Part shown: positions 46,641 to 56,350 of the stretch, in pieces
How the letters are laid out: each line of letters begins with the position of its first letter
How positions within the stretch are numbered: position 1 is the first letter of the stretch
Origin: Pseudoclavibacter chungangensis
GTDB lineage: Bacteria > Actinomycetota > Actinomycetes > Actinomycetales > Microbacteriaceae
Length of the DNA: 64,000 bases
Direction: 5' to 3'
Assembly (NCBI RefSeq): GCF_013410545.1
Contig: NZ_JACCFV010000001.1
Coordinates: forward strand, 434,001 to 498,000
Made by a program: the position numbers and the translations under genes
Notes under the pieces: model-generated
Databases searched by the model: none
What the model saw: only the letters and a program-made list of their open reading frames with translations
Told to the model about the DNA's origin: nothing

Positions 46641-47322
46641 CGCGGCCGATATGCAGGCGCCGTTCACGGTGATCATGCCGACCGAGTGGGAGCGAGTTTC
46701 ACTGCTCGAGCCGGATGACGTCGTCGAGGCACACATCAAGCGCATCGCGCGACGTTCCGTCGGCACGAGCCTGCCGCGCGACAAGGCGCCGATCGCCATC
46801 GAACAGGCCCGCCGTATGCTCGTCGACTCCGTCGAGGACGCCCGCGCGTACAACGTCCACGGCCTCACGCTCCCGGTCGGCCTCATGGAACGACAGATCG
46901 CCTCCGGCCTGTCGATGTTCGACTTCGAGTACGACACCTCGGACTCCCGTCATGTGAGTCTCGGCATGCTCCGGGCAGGCACCATCTGGTCGGGCCTCGG
47001 TGGCGAACGCTTCGAGACGGTCGACGGCCTGCAGGGGGTGCGCGTCGACGACTTCCAGGAGGACGCGTCGGCGTTCGGTGGCAAGCCCGGGATCGACGCC
47101 GTCCTCAGCCTGTTCGCGTTCCCCGTCCCGAAGCGACCGCACCGGTGGAAGGCACTCGGATTCTCCGCCGTCCTCCCCACCGGAAGTGACGAGTCGGTGC
47201 GGGAACTCGCGCGCGGTGTGGGGAAGGCGTTCGCCCAGACGTTCCGGTTCGTGGGACTCGACGACCCCGACGCGCAGGAGTACGAGGAGCGACTGCAGGA
47301 CGTGATGCGACGCCGTGCTTGA
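46624..47322 (+). CDS. Second cytosolic protein of unknown function in the secretion cluster
   Basis: 232 residues from the ATG at 46624; ATGs at 46633 and 46651 are also in frame and the start is uncertain. It overlaps its upstream neighbour by 17 bases and its downstream neighbour by eight. Sequence includes VIMPTEWERVSLLEPDDVVE, VHGLTLPVGLMERQIASGLS, KPGIDAVLSLFAFPVPKRPH and a C-terminal helix EYEERLQDVMRRRA. No signal peptide or membrane segment. A similar fold to the 46107 product is possible (both alternate strands with a final helix) but I cannot show homology. Candidate chaperone. Confidence 0.65.
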
Positions 47323-49186
47323 GTCAGGCGACCCGGGGCTCGTCCTGCTGATCGTGGCGGCCGTCGCGGTCATCACGACGCTGCTCGTGGGATACGGCGT
47401 GATCGCGTACCTCAGTCGACGCACGCGGGACGCGAACTTCTGGCAGGAGAGCTCGCCGGTCTCGACGATCGAGCGACGGCAGGCGCGAACGACCCTCGAC
47501 CGGCTCCGAGCAGCGTGCGACGAGGCCGGGATCGCTGCCCCGCGCCCCACCGTGCTCTCGCTGACGGACACGATGGCGACCGTGTTCCTCGACCGGCCGG
47601 CCGAAACCGCCCCCGAACCGTGGGCTGTCTCACCCGATGGATTGACCTGGCAGGCACTGCTCGACGAACTCGATGTGCGCGCGTTCGCGGCCCCCGAGCA
47701 CCGCCTGCCCGACGCGGTCGTGGCGCTCGGCCGCACCTCGATCGCCACCGTCTTCGTGGATCTCGCCGCCTGTCCCGGTGTCGTGAACGTCGTCGGCAAT
47801 CGACAGCTCGCCCGCAAGCTCGTCCGGCGCTGGATCGGCGAGCTCACGCAGCCCACCTGGCGTGTTGACTTCACCGCCGGCGTCATCGAGGACGCCTCGC
47901 TCCTGACCGGCCGATCCATGCGGTGGAACCGTTCGATCCGCCCGGACGCGGGCCGTGACTTCCGCGGCGGCTACCTCGCGGTCGGGACGGCGAACGATGC
48001 CGATGTCGTCGAGGCCATGGTGCTGAGCAGCAGGCACGACGACCAGCGGGGCGCGGCCGGTGTGGTCATCGGGAGCATGCGGCAGGCCGCGTGGCGGATC
48101 CACGTGGGGCCCTACGGCGTGCTGACGTCGTCGGTGTTGCCCACCACGGACATGCGTGACCCGTTCATCCCGTTCATCGCGAAGCAGAAGAACCGACTCG
48201 CGGGGAGTGTGCCGTGGCGAGCGGGGGCAGGGCGCGTGGATGTCGTTCCGTCGTCACTCGGACACGGTGCCGTGCAGGTTGCGGCCGATCCGGACGGCGG
48301 CGACGCATTCGCGGCTCCGGACGCTGCGATCGCGCACGAATCGGAATCGCCCGTCGATATCGCGATCGAGGCCGAGCCGGAGCCGGCGGTCGCGTCGACG
48401 TCCGTCCCCGAGACGGTCCGGGCGGACGCACCGACGGAGGCGGGTGCATCTGCGGTGACGGACGGGCCGGCGGCGACGGATGGCCCCGTGGCGGGAGCGA
48501 CGACCGAGACCACTGAGGCGGCCCCGGCGACCGTGTCGGCGGAACTGCCCGTGTCGGCGGACGTGACCGTGTCTGCGGACGAGCCCGTGTCTGCGGACGT
48601 GCCCGTGTCTGCGGACGAGCCCGTGCCCGGGGCGGCGGACGTGCCCGTGGCGGCGGATGGTCGTGAGGCGACGAGCTGGCCCGCGACACCGAATGCGATC
48701 GAGCCCGAATCCGTGCTCCCGAATGCGATGCAGGTGGAGCACGACCCGGTCTCGGCCACCGAGCCGGCCGAGGAGGAGGACGTCGAGACCGGGACGGGGG
48801 CGAGCCCCGAGCCGATACCTGCGGCTGACATGGAGACCCAGCTCCCGGCCCCGTCGGACGACGGTGCGGTGAACGAACCCGGGCACGGGCAGGTGTCGCC
48901 CGCCTCGCCAGGCACGCCCGCGCCGGCTCCCGCCGTGAACGGGCTCCCCGGGGGCGATCGACCTGACGCCGCGAACCGGGTGGCGCCCGCATCGGCGGAT
49001 CGCGCAGGCACCACGCCGCTCGGCGGGACGGTGTGGCCCTGGGGGCAGGCCGCCTCGCCGTGGCCCGGCGCGACTCCGGTCGACGAGCGCACGACCCCCA
49101 CGAGGCCGGTCTCCGTCATCGACCGTCGAGTACCCACCGCGGACGACCGAACCGAGGTCGACCGAACCGAGGACGAGAGCACATGA
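47315..49186 (+). CDS. Single-pass membrane protein with long acidic Ala/Pro/Thr tail, secretion-cluster component
   Basis: 623 residues from a GTG overlapping the previous gene. One transmembrane helix at residues 9-32 (VLLIVAAVAVITTLLVGYGV) with a short outside N-terminus, then a cytoplasmic ordered domain to about residue 300. That domain has VVALGRTSIATVFVDLAACP and VNVVGNRQLARKLVRRWIGE, a pattern I associate with actinobacterial proteins that accompany EccC-like ATPases. From about 320 to 620 the sequence is acidic, Ala/Pro/Thr-rich and disordered, with repeats such as VSADEPVSADVP. It overlaps the EssC/EccC gene by four bases, so it may take the membrane-anchoring place of EssB or EccE, though no homology to either was found. 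Confidence 0.7.
   Translation: MLESGDPGLVLLIVAAVAVITTLLVGYGVIAYLSRRTRDANFWQESSPVSTIERRQARTTLDRLRAACDEAGIAAPRPTVLSLTDTMATVFLDRPAETAPEPWAVSPDGLTWQALLDELDVRAFAAPEHRLPDAVVALGRTSIATVFVDLAACPGVVNVVGNRQLARKLVRRWIGELTQPTWRVDFTAGVIEDASLLTGRSMRWNRSIRPDAGRDFRGGYLAVGTANDADVVEAMVLSSRHDDQRGAAGVVIGSMRQAAWRIHVGPYGVLTSSVLPTTDMRDPFIPFIAKQKNRLAGSVPWRAGAGRVDVVPSSLGHGAVQVAADPDGGDAFAAPDAAIAHESESPVDIAIEAEPEPAVASTSVPETVRADAPTEAGASAVTDGPAATDGPVAGATTETTEAAPATVSAELPVSADVTVSADEPVSADVPVSADEPVPGAADVPVAADGREATSWPATPNAIEPESVLPNAMQVEHDPVSATEPAEEEDVETGTGASPEPIPAADMETQLPAPSDDGAVNEPGHGQVSPASPGTPAPAPAVNGLPGGDRPDAANRVAPASADRAGTTPLGGTVWPWGQAASPWPGATPVDERTTPTRPVSVIDRRVPTADDRTEVDRTEDEST
48537..48655 (+). repeat. Short VSADEPV/VSADVPV tandem repeats
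   Basis: About eight imperfect units of GTGTCTGCGGACGNGCCC-type sequence encoding P/T-V-S-A-D-V/E. They lie in the acidic tail of the single-pass membrane protein and vary only at one codon per unit. Confidence 0.8.
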
Positions 49187-52100
49187 GATTCGCGCTGACC
49201 GGTCGCCGCTCCTCGACGTCCGAGACCGAGCGCGACTTCCTGATCGAAGCGGATCCGGACGTCAGCACCCGCGACATCATCGAGCGCATGGCGGCCGAGA
49301 TCGGCGCCGATCCGCACTCCGCGATCAGCGTCAGTTCCGGTGAGCGATACGAGCAGCTGAGTGAAGCCGCCCTCGATCGTGCGATTGGCTCGGGGCCACT
49401 CGTGCAGGGCGCCCGAGTCACGTTCGACGCGCACGACGAGCACCGTGTGGACTCCACGGCGGGCCTCGTCGAGGTGGTCACGGTGCGGGGTGCCGGTGTC
49501 GGCCGGGTCCAGGTGCTCCCCGTCGGCCGGATGCCGTTCGGCGTGAGCGCGGGCGGCGGGATCTCCGCCGGCGCGCACGTCCACGCGCCGCTCGTGGTCG
49601 TCGACGTCGCCTTCGACGGCCGTGTGCAGGTGGCGCTCTCGCACGGCGTCGAGCCCAGCAGGCACCTGCCCATCGACCTCGAATCGGAGCCGGTGCTGGA
49701 CGCGCCCGTCACGTGGCTCCCGGAACAGTACCTGCGGATCGGTGATTCGTCGCTCATGCTGCGCCCGGTCGCCGTGAGCGCCGGACGGCTGGTCCGTACG
49801 GCGGGTGCCGCGACCCTCGACTTCAACCGACCGCCGGCCTCGCCGCGGAAACCGGCTCGTAAGCAATTCCGGATCCCCAAGCCGCCGGAGCGCAACCGGC
49901 GGGTCAACGTGATGCTGCTGTACGCGATCATGCCCCTCATCAGTGGGCTCGCGATGGCCATCATCTTCCAGCGCCCCTACTTCCTCATGTTCGCGCTCCT
50001 GTCACCCATCGTGATGCTCGGCAACTGGTTGACCCAGCGGCGTGACGGCGTGAAGACGTATCGGCAGAAGATGGCCGACTACAAGCGGGAACTCGCGGCC
50101 CTCGACGTCGCGGTCGCCCACGCCGTCGCGGCCGAGACGGCCACGCGCCGGGACGACGCACCGAGCCCGTCCGATCTCCTGCAGGCGGTGGGTCACACCA
50201 CCCGGAAGCTGTGGGAGCGACGTCCCGGTTCCTCGACGTTCCTGCGCGTGCGCGTCGGAGTCGGCGACCTCCCGAGCAGCGTCGAGGTGAGCGACGACGA
50301 GGAGTTCGAGTTCCGCCGCACGGAGGCACGCATGCTCCGTTCCGTTCCCGTCACGATCGGGATCACGGAGGCCGGCGTCGTCGGCGTCGCGTCGAAGGAT
50401 CCGGAGGAGCTGCGCGCACTGCTCGACTGGATGGTCGGACAGGTCGCCGCGCTGCACCTGCCGGCCAATGTGGCGGTGTATCTGCTGTCGTCCACGAGGG
50501 AGTCACACCGATGGGACTGGGCGCGCTGGCTGCCGCACGTGGACCGCGCCGGTGCCCCCGGGCCGATCACCCGGATCGCTCTCGGTGGTGACGAGGTCGC
50601 ACCGCTCGTCGCCGAACTCACGATGTTGCTCGCACAGCGTGCCGCGTCACTCGCGGCGGGAGCAGGTGTCGAGGATCATCCCGCCGTGGTCGTCGTGCTC
50701 GACGGGGCGCGCGCGCTGCGGGCCCTCCCCGGCGTCGTGCCGCTGCTGCGCGACGGCCCCTCGGTGGGCATCCACCTCGTCTGCGCCGACTCGAGCGTGC
50801 AGCAACTGCCCGAGGAGTGCGTCACCGTCGTGAGCGAGGGCCTGCACGGCCGTCTTCGCGTGAAGGAGGGCGCGGCGGATCCCGTGGAAGCGACCCCCGA
50901 CGCCGTGTCGCAGGAGTGGTACGACATCGTGCCCCGAGGCCTGTACCCGCTGAGGGACATCAGTCGCTCCAGCGACGGCGCCGAGATCCCCGCCTCCAGC
51001 CGACTCCTCGAGATGCTCGGGCTGCCCGAGCCCGAGGGGGACGAGATCGCGGCGAGGTGGTCCCACACGGGCAGGACGACGCGACTCGTGATCGGTGAGA
51101 GTTTCGACGGCCCGTTCGTCGTCGATCTCGTGAGCGACGGCCCGCACGGTCTCGTCGCGGGGACGACGGGGTCCGGGAAATCGGAGCTGCTGCAGACCAT
51201 CGTCGCGTCGGGTGCGACGGCGAATCGGCCCGACGAGATGACCTTCGTCCTCGTCGACTACAAGGGCGGTGCGGCGTTCGCCGCCTGTTCCTCGTTGCCG
51301 CACACGGTCGGCTACGTGACCGATCTCGATCCGCACCTCGTGGAGCGAGCCCTCACCTCGCTGCACGCGGAGTTGACCCGTCGTGAGCACCTGCTCGGAA
51401 GCATCGGCGCGAAGGACATCGAAGACTATCAGCGTGAGGCGGACGGCCGATCGCTCCCGTCGTTGCCTCGCCTCGTGATCGTGATCGACGAGTTCGCGAC
51501 GCTCGCCCGAGAGCTGCCGGACTTCATCACCGGACTCGTGAACATCGCCCAGCGCGGCCGTTCCCTCGGGGTGCACCTCATCCTCGCGACACAGCGTCCG
51601 GCCGGTGTCGTGTCCGCCGACATCCGGGCGAACACGAACCTTCGGATCGCGCTCCGTGTGACGGACGTCACCGAGAGCCAGGACGTCATCGACGTCAAGG
51701 ACGCCGTCGAGATCAGCAAGTCGACGCCCGGTCGTGCCTACGCGCGGCTCGGACAGGCGACCGTCGTTCCCTTCCAGTCGAGCCGGATCGGGGGCAGGCA
51801 CCCGATCTCGGACGAGGTCGAGCGGGAGATCCCCGTACCGTCGGTGCGACGGATCGCGCCGGCGTCGTTCCGGCGGCCGTTCCCGGAGCACACGGCGGGT
51901 GCCCCCACGGGGGAGTCCGATTCGACCGATCTCGATCTGCTCGTACGCGCCGTCACCGATGCAGCGCGTCGTGCAGAGATCGATGCGCCGGAGTCGCCGT
52001 GGCTCGCGCCGCTCGGCGACGTCATCCTGCTCGACGAACTCGGTTCGGCGCCGGAGCCGGTCGAGGGGACGGCCGTGCCGTTCGCGTGGGGACTCGTCGA

Positions 52101-53583
52101 CCGTCCGCGCAGCCAACAGCAGATTCCCGAGATGTTCGATCTCGATACCATGTCGCACCTCTTCCTTGCCGGCTCACCGGGATCCGGCCGCACGCAGGCG
52201 CTTCGGACCTTCGCGGCCGCCGCGGCCCGGGCGCACTCACCGGCCGACGTGCAGATCTACGGTGCGGACTGCGGGAGCGGCGGACTCGTCGCACTGAACG
52301 AGCTGCCGCACTGCGGTGGCATCGCGACGAGCTCGCAGCAGGATCGCCTCACGCGGATCCTGTCCCGCCTCTCGGACGAGGTCGATCGCCGCGGTGGCAT
52401 TCTCGCGGCCGCGAACGCGTCGGGTATCGCCGAGCAGCGTGCCGTCGCGGAGGGGCGCGGACGGCTACCCCACTTCCTGTTCCTGCTCGACCGGTGGGAG
52501 AACTTTCAGGACCTGTTCGCGGAGCAGGACGGCGGTCGATTGACCGACATCGTGATGCGCCTGCTCCGCGAGGGCCCCTCGGTGGGCATCCACGTCATCG
52601 CGTCGGGCGACCGGACGCTCCTGAACTCGCGCCTCGCGCAGTACTCGCGACAGCGCGGAGCACTGAGGTTCGACGACTCGCAGGACTACGGCTACGTCGG
52701 GTTCCGTCCGAAGGACATCCCGACGAACGTCGTCCCCGGGCGGCTGTTCTGGGCCGATCGTGAGGTCGAGGAGATGCAGATCGCCGTCCTCGACACGGAT
52801 CTGACGGGTGCCGGTCAGGCCGCGGTGATCCGGCGTATCGCCGAGGAGGCGCGGGGACGCTTCCCTCGTCCGATCGTTCCGGTGTCGGTGTTGCGCGAGC
52901 TTCCGGCCGTGATCGGCTTCGACGACATGATGGCGAGCCCGGTCGAGCACGAGCATGCGCTGTTCGCGACGGTCGGTGTCGGGGGCGACGATGCACGTCA
53001 ACTGGGTGCCGACCTCTCCGAGGTCAATACGTTCCTGGTCGCGGGGCCGCGGAGTTCGGGGCGGAGCTCGCTCCTGTCGACCATGACCCGGAGCCTGCTC
53101 GCGCGCGGCACGGAGGTCGTCATCCTCGCGCCGAAGCCCTCGCCGCTCACCGAGCTGGACGGCGTGGACGGTGTGCGCGCCGTCCTCACCGATCCGCGCA
53201 TCGAGGGGAAGGAGCTGAGCGAACACATCGCTCCCGGCGACGATCCTGTCGTGCTCGTCGTCGACGACGGCGATCTGTTCCGCGACGGCACGGTGGCCGA
53301 GTTCCTCCTGCACCTCGTCCGAGCCGGCAAGGCGGCCGACCGGGCGCTCCTCGTCGCCGGGGAGACCGAGACGATCGGATCGGGACTCGGGCGCGCGTGG
53401 AATCTCGACGTCAAGCGCAATCGTCGTGGTGTGCTGCTCTCGCCCGCGAACGTGTTCGACGCCGAGCTGATCGGCACGACGATCCCTCGTTCGCGTGCGT
53501 CGTCGAGAATCGTCCACGGGACCGGGGTCATGCACGTCGGCGGCGGCGAGGCGCAGATCGTCCGCACCCCGCGGCCGAACTGA
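49183..53583 (+). CDS. FtsK/SpoIIIE-family type VII secretion ATPase, EssC/EccC-like
   Basis: 1466 residues from the ATG at 49183 overlapping the previous stop. N-terminal part (1-230) has a ubiquitin-like or FHA-like start (MRFALTGRRSSTSETERDFL) as in EssC. Two membrane helices lie at about 243-285 (LLYAIMPLISGLAMAIIFQR, FLMFALLSPIVMLGNWLTQ). Three ATPase domains follow: D1 with intact Walker A GTTGSGKSELLQT (Lys about 666) and Walker B LVIVIDEFATLA; D2 with GSPGSGRTQALRT; D3 with GPRSSGRSSLLST. The lysine is replaced by arginine in D2 and D3. It would drive export of the WXG100-like protein. N-terminal layout is closer to firmicute EssC than to mycobacterial EccC. Confidence 0.92.
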   Translation: MRFALTGRRSSTSETERDFLIEADPDVSTRDIIERMAAEIGADPHSAISVSSGERYEQLSEAALDRAIGSGPLVQGARVTFDAHDEHRVDSTAGLVEVVTVRGAGVGRVQVLPVGRMPFGVSAGGGISAGAHVHAPLVVVDVAFDGRVQVALSHGVEPSRHLPIDLESEPVLDAPVTWLPEQYLRIGDSSLMLRPVAVSAGRLVRTAGAATLDFNRPPASPRKPARKQFRIPKPPERNRRVNVMLLYAIMPLISGLAMAIIFQRPYFLMFALLSPIVMLGNWLTQRRDGVKTYRQKMADYKRELAALDVAVAHAVAAETATRRDDAPSPSDLLQAVGHTTRKLWERRPGSSTFLRVRVGVGDLPSSVEVSDDEEFEFRRTEARMLRSVPVTIGITEAGVVGVASKDPEELRALLDWMVGQVAALHLPANVAVYLLSSTRESHRWDWARWLPHVDRAGAPGPITRIALGGDEVAPLVAELTMLLAQRAASLAAGAGVEDHPAVVVVLDGARALRALPGVVPLLRDGPSVGIHLVCADSSVQQLPEECVTVVSEGLHGRLRVKEGAADPVEATPDAVSQEWYDIVPRGLYPLRDISRSSDGAEIPASSRLLEMLGLPEPEGDEIAARWSHTGRTTRLVIGESFDGPFVVDLVSDGPHGLVAGTTGSGKSELLQTIVASGATANRPDEMTFVLVDYKGGAAFAACSSLPHTVGYVTDLDPHLVERALTSLHAELTRREHLLGSIGAKDIEDYQREADGRSLPSLPRLVIVIDEFATLARELPDFITGLVNIAQRGRSLGVHLILATQRPAGVVSADIRANTNLRIALRVTDVTESQDVIDVKDAVEISKSTPGRAYARLGQATVVPFQSSRIGGRHPISDEVEREIPVPSVRRIAPASFRRPFPEHTAGAPTGESDSTDLDLLVRAVTDAARRAEIDAPESPWLAPLGDVILLDELGSAPEPVEGTAVPFAWGLVDRPRSQQQIPEMFDLDTMSHLFLAGSPGSGRTQALRTFAAAAARAHSPADVQIYGADCGSGGLVALNELPHCGGIATSSQQDRLTRILSRLSDEVDRRGGILAAANASGIAEQRAVAEGRGRLPHFLFLLDRWENFQDLFAEQDGGRLTDIVMRLLREGPSVGIHVIASGDRTLLNSRLAQYSRQRGALRFDDSQDYGYVGFRPKDIPTNVVPGRLFWADREVEEMQIAVLDTDLTGAGQAAVIRRIAEEARGRFPRPIVPVSVLRELPAVIGFDDMMASPVEHEHALFATVGVGGDDARQLGADLSEVNTFLVAGPRSSGRSSLLSTMTRSLLARGTEVVILAPKPSPLTELDGVDGVRAVLTDPRIEGKELSEHIAPGDDPVVLVVDDGDLFRDGTVAEFLLHLVRAGKAADRALLVAGETETIGSGLGRAWNLDVKRNRRGVLLSPANVFDAELIGTTIPRSRASSRIVHGTGVMHVGGGEAQIVRTPRPN

Positions 53584-54422
53584 TCGCTCGTCCCCTCCGG
53601 CAAGCCGTACGTCGATCAGCCTCCGGGGCTGCTGAGCAGGGCGTTGTCGTGCGGGGCAGGTCAGGGCTGGTGGGCGGGCTGCGTCGCGTGCGTGGAGTGC
53701 GTCGCACGCGACGGAACCGGACGACTTGCGCAGCGGCAGGCCGCTCACAGCCGTGGTCCGTCGGGAGTCGGTGCTCCGGTCGTCCAGTCCGAGGTCACCG
53801 TCATCCGGGCCGTGACGTCTCGTCGGGGACGCGGGAGCGAGCGGCCGAACAGGGCGTCCCGGCTGCCAGCCTCCGTTTGAGCACCACCGTTCTCTGCGGT
53901 CGTCCAGATCAGGGCACGGACGTCCCCCGTCGATGCACGGGCGATCGGATCTTGGGACGGGGCACGCCCGGTGTGGGCAGCGGACTCGAGGTGTGACTCC
54001 TCCGCGAGATTCGACTCCTGCTCCTCGCCACTCCCGTGGCTTGGCCGCAGCGCCCGCGAGCGTGTAGGCAACTTCCCTGACCGGACGCTCACGACCGCGG
54101 GCGGACCTCGTGCCTTTTCGCAGAGCCCACCGTGGAGGACGCGGCGCGTGCTGTTGCATCGATACTCGCGCGGTTCCTGAGTGCTCCGTGTGATGCAGGA
54201 ACGGGGGACGCGGACTCGACTGACGCGTCCGAGTTCCCGGACACGCGGGTGACCTGCGGCTTTCGCTGAGGTTGTGCAGGCTGCGACACGGTTCGACATT
54301 GATATGGGCATGACTACCCATCCAGATGACGTTGATCTCGCTGTTATGTTCCTCGGGCCGCGCCGCGGGCCCTCCCGGCTCCGACGCAACCATCGTCTGA
54401 ACAGCATGGAGAACAATCGAGA
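53584..54422. other. 839-bp stretch with no supported gene
   Basis: Frames on both strands are Arg/Ser-biased with no motif. GC drops near 54290-54350, where an inverted repeat ATGGG-N8-CCCAT (54304-54321) is visible. This AT-richer part probably contains the promoter of the DUF1800 gene. Confidence 0.5.
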
Positions 54423-56339
54423 ATGGATGCAGCCGACAACTCCACCGGTCCCTCCGAGGCCGACGGCGAGGGGCTGCCCACTCGCCGATCCATGCGCGCG
54501 CCGCGGAACGTCGCCGCCACGGCGTCAGCGACGGATGTGCTTTCGTCTCCCGGTGGTTCGGAGCCGGGCCCAGCACGCGGGCGGCGATTGCTCGTCGCCG
54601 CCGGGGTCGCGGCGCTCGGGGCGGGCGCGCTCGCTGTCGGGAGCCGACTGGCGGCCATGGCGGGAAGCCCCACGCACGGTCAGCAGGGGGGTTCCGGTGA
54701 AACGAACGGCACGGACTCGAACGCCGTGGGCGGTGGCGAGATGGGCGCCGGGCCCGCGCCCGTGGCTCCCCCCGGGGCCACCATGGGGCCATCCGGCGGC
54801 GGTGCACCTGTCGTTCCCGGCCAGATCGCCGAGGCGTCGGACCGCGACGAGTCCCATGGGCAGGGCGTCGCGGAGATCGATCGGCCGAAGGAGTATGACC
54901 CGGGCCTTCCCGCCGGCCGCACGAATGGCCCGATGTCGGTTCCCGTCGCCGATTCGCCCGAAGCGCGGCATCACCTGCTGAAGCGTGCCGGGTACGGCAT
55001 CGGAGCCATCGCGGAGCGTGAGGTCGAGCAGATGGGGCTCGACGCGTGGCTGACGCAACAGCTCGACCCTGCCTACGTCGACCCGTTCGAGGCCACTGCA
55101 CTTTCGTGGTTCCCGTTCGCGAAGGTCGAGATCAATAGTGCCGAGGCCGCGGGCGTCGACCGGAACGAGACGTACCCGGCCTACATCAACGCGACGCTCG
55201 CCCGGCAGATCTACGGAAAACGTCAGATCTACGAGAACGTCGTCGACGTCTTCGAGAACCACCTCTACTGCATCAGGGGAACCGACCTCGGTGTCGGACA
55301 GGGCAATGACTACGGGAACGCGGTCATTCGCCCGCACGCGCTGGGCAGGTTCAGGGACATGCTCCTCGCGTCCGCGCGCCATCCGTACATGATGAAGTAC
55401 CTCAACAACACCGATTCGGTGGACGGTGAGATCAACGAGAACTACGGCCGAGAGCTTCTCGAACTCCATACGGTCGGTGTCGGTTCGGGGTACTCGGAAG
55501 ACGACGTGAAGGCATCGGCGAAGATCCTCTCGGGCCGCCGTGCCGGATCCGACGGGCTGTTCGCGTACGAACCGAAACACCACGTGACCGGCGCCGTGCG
55601 TGTCATGGACTTCGCGTCCGACAACGCGACCACCGAGGGTGGCATGGCCCTCGGTGACGAGTTCCTGAACTATCTGGCGACCCATCCCGCCACCGCACGG
55701 ACCGTGGCTCGCAAGCTCGCGGTGCGCTTCGTGTCGGACTACCCGGATCCCGCACTCGTCGAGCGTCTCGCGCAGACGTACCTCGACAACGACACCGACA
55801 TCCGTGCCGTGCTCGTCGAGATCTTCCGCTCGGACGACTTCTGGCACACCGCGGGATCGAAGATCCGACGCCCGTTGGAAGATGTCGTCGGGACGATCCG
55901 CGCGATCGGGGCCGATTCGGCGAAGCGTGACGGCACGCTCGAGATGGTCGGGTTCCTCGGTCTGCTCGGTCACCGTCCGTTGAGCTGGGGGCCACCAAAC
56001 GGGTATCCCGACGTGTGGAGTGCGTGGATGTCGGCGAGCCAGCTCGTGCAGCGATGGAACGAGCACTTCCGGCTGGTCGGCTCACACCGCGAGCACCTCC
56101 TCCCGAGCAGTGAGTTCACCGCGATCTTCACGCCCGCACCCGGCCAGACCGTCGACGCCTGGGTGGACGCCATGTGCCGGTTCGCGATCGGCGAGCCGGC
56201 GAATCAACAGATCCTGGACGCCGCGCGCGTGCTCCACCAACTGCCGGTCGGCTCCACCGTTCCGGCAGATTTGTCGGGCCGAGTCGGGCCCGAGATCACG
56301 GCCCTCTTCTTCCATTCCGTCCAGTTCAGCGTGCGCTGA
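54423..56339 (+). CDS. DUF1800 domain protein, exported
   Basis: 638 residues. A hydrophobic helix at about 55-80 preceded by arginines (RRLLVAAGVAALGAGALAVG) would direct export or anchor it. From residue 180 the DUF1800 pattern is clear: EARHHLLKRAGYGIGAIAER, YGKRQIYENVVDVFENHLYC, YMMKYLNNTDSVDGEINENY, GRELLELHTVGVGSGYSEDD and LSWGPPNGYPDVWSAWMSAS. The family has no assigned activity but almost always stands beside a DUF1501 gene, as here, 11 bp away. Inference: the two products work together outside the membrane. A Gly/Pro-rich linker separates anchor and domain. Confidence 0.88.
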   Translation: MDAADNSTGPSEADGEGLPTRRSMRAPRNVAATASATDVLSSPGGSEPGPARGRRLLVAAGVAALGAGALAVGSRLAAMAGSPTHGQQGGSGETNGTDSNAVGGGEMGAGPAPVAPPGATMGPSGGGAPVVPGQIAEASDRDESHGQGVAEIDRPKEYDPGLPAGRTNGPMSVPVADSPEARHHLLKRAGYGIGAIAEREVEQMGLDAWLTQQLDPAYVDPFEATALSWFPFAKVEINSAEAAGVDRNETYPAYINATLARQIYGKRQIYENVVDVFENHLYCIRGTDLGVGQGNDYGNAVIRPHALGRFRDMLLASARHPYMMKYLNNTDSVDGEINENYGRELLELHTVGVGSGYSEDDVKASAKILSGRRAGSDGLFAYEPKHHVTGAVRVMDFASDNATTEGGMALGDEFLNYLATHPATARTVARKLAVRFVSDYPDPALVERLAQTYLDNDTDIRAVLVEIFRSDDFWHTAGSKIRRPLEDVVGTIRAIGADSAKRDGTLEMVGFLGLLGHRPLSWGPPNGYPDVWSAWMSASQLVQRWNEHFRLVGSHREHLLPSSEFTAIFTPAPGQTVDAWVDAMCRFAIGEPANQQILDAARVLHQLPVGSTVPADLSGRVGPEITALFFHSVQFSVR

Positions 56340-56350
56340 GAAAGGTCGAC

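Noticed and set aside
53745..54416. Minus-strand 223-codon frame in the gap after the ATPase
   Set aside because: Arg/Ser-rich composition, no start-site support and no recognisable motif.
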